Part shown: positions 6,225 to 6,324 of the stretch, piece by piece
Numbering within the stretch: position 1 is the first letter of the stretch
How the letters are laid out: the number at the start of each line of letters is the position of its first letter
Assembly: GCA_035286585.1 (NCBI GenBank)
Contig: DATEDC010000033.1
Location: 1-6,324 of the forward strand
DNA: 6,324 nt
Direction of reading: 5' to 3'
Source: DSOS01 sp035286585
GTDB lineage: Bacteria; Chloroflexota; Anaerolineae; Anaerolineales; UBA4823
Position numbers and translations under genes: made by a program
Notes under the pieces: model-generated
Told to the model about the DNA's origin: nothing
The model's input: only the letters and a program-made list of their open reading frames with translations
Databases searched by the model: none

Positions 6225-6242
6225 AGAAGCAGGAGATAGGTG

Positions 6243-6324
6243 ATGAGCTTGAAAATCGAACCGCCCCGGCCGATGCCCCCGGAAACAGCCGCCGTGGGGC
6301 GAGCGCTTTTGAAAGGCAACAGCC
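6243..6324 (+). CDS. Probable IS1182-family transposase, N-terminus (3' partial)
   Basis: Only the first 27 codons are inside the window. The peptide begins MSLKIEPPRPMPPETA and continues with VGRALLKGNS, which resembles the conserved start of IS1182-family (DUF772-type) DDE transposases: MSL, a proline-rich stretch, P-E-x-T-A, then an R-A...KGN motif. This is a comparison from memory and rests on a short segment. The start is well supported: AGGAG at 6231-6235 lies 7 nt before the ATG, with an extended -10 box just upstream. If correct, the left end of an insertion sequence lies somewhere between about 6106 and 6240, next to the RHS remnant; I could not identify the terminal inverted repeat because the right end is outside the window. 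Confidence 0.55.
   Translation, partial: MSLKIEPPRPMPPETAAVGRALLKGNS

Larger units (their letters stand above)
5932..6242. other. 311-bp region without an intact gene
   Basis: Between the two divergently read genes this stretch holds, from left to right: the leader and promoter of the minus-strand membrane protein gene (5932-6013), an RHS/YD-repeat remnant (similarity 6025-6105), and a tail of unassigned sequence (6106-6215). The tail includes the short inverted repeat CACC (6137-6140) / GGTG (6147-6150), a repeated GCAGTT at 6109-6114 and 6120-6125, and the promoter of the right-edge gene. I see no tRNA, structured RNA or CRISPR repeat in it. Confidence 0.6.

Noticed and set aside
1..6324. 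tRNA, rRNA, CRISPR array or toxin-antitoxin pair
   Set aside because: No cloverleaf-like element, no regularly spaced repeats and no small overlapping gene pair were seen on either strand.

Overview
This window looks like a piece of chromosome from a free-living bacterium, most likely Chloroflexota (Anaerolineae-like). This is an inference from the kind of genes present: a LysM/YkuD transpeptidase with a VanW-type N-terminal region, a short GH3-family protein, a DUF5668-type membrane protein, and an IS1182-like transposase start. Base composition is moderately GC-rich throughout. No marker gene fixes the taxonomy.

Layout: (1) Positions 2-1195 (+) hold the C-terminal part of a large polytopic membrane protein that is cut by the left edge. 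(2) Positions 1228-2511 (+) hold a complete MFS exporter-like permease, 32 bp downstream and probably co-transcribed. (3) After a 121-bp gap with a perfect TATAAT box, positions 2633-4174 (+) encode a membrane-anchored cell-wall L,D-transpeptidase with a PG_binding_4-like region, LysM and YkuD. (4) A 139-bp gap is unusually rich in symmetry: a stop-codon hairpin, a 10-bp palindrome, an 18-bp inverted repeat plus a third copy of its half-site, and a weak stem over the Shine-Dalgarno. It precedes a short GH3-family protein at 4314-5459 (+). (5) Only 10 bp away and convergent, positions 5470-5931 (-) encode a small four-helix membrane protein with a highly charged N-terminal tail and its own promoter-like sequence. 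(6) Positions 5932-6242 hold no intact gene. They contain the leader and promoter of the preceding minus-strand gene, a decayed single RHS/YD-repeat remnant on the + strand, and an extended -10 promoter. (7) Positions 6243-6324 (+) are the first 27 codons of a gene resembling an IS1182-family transposase, cut by the right edge.

The genes do not form an obvious pathway. The left part deals with envelope and transport, the transpeptidase cross-links or modifies peptidoglycan, and the GH3-like protein is an adenylation-type enzyme of unknown substrate. The right end looks like a site of genome decay and insertion. I do not see a convincing new multi-gene system. The most unusual items are the symmetric leader of the GH3-like gene, the absence of the usual C-terminal domain in that protein, the non-canonical YkuD active-site motif, and the RHS remnant beside the transposase start.
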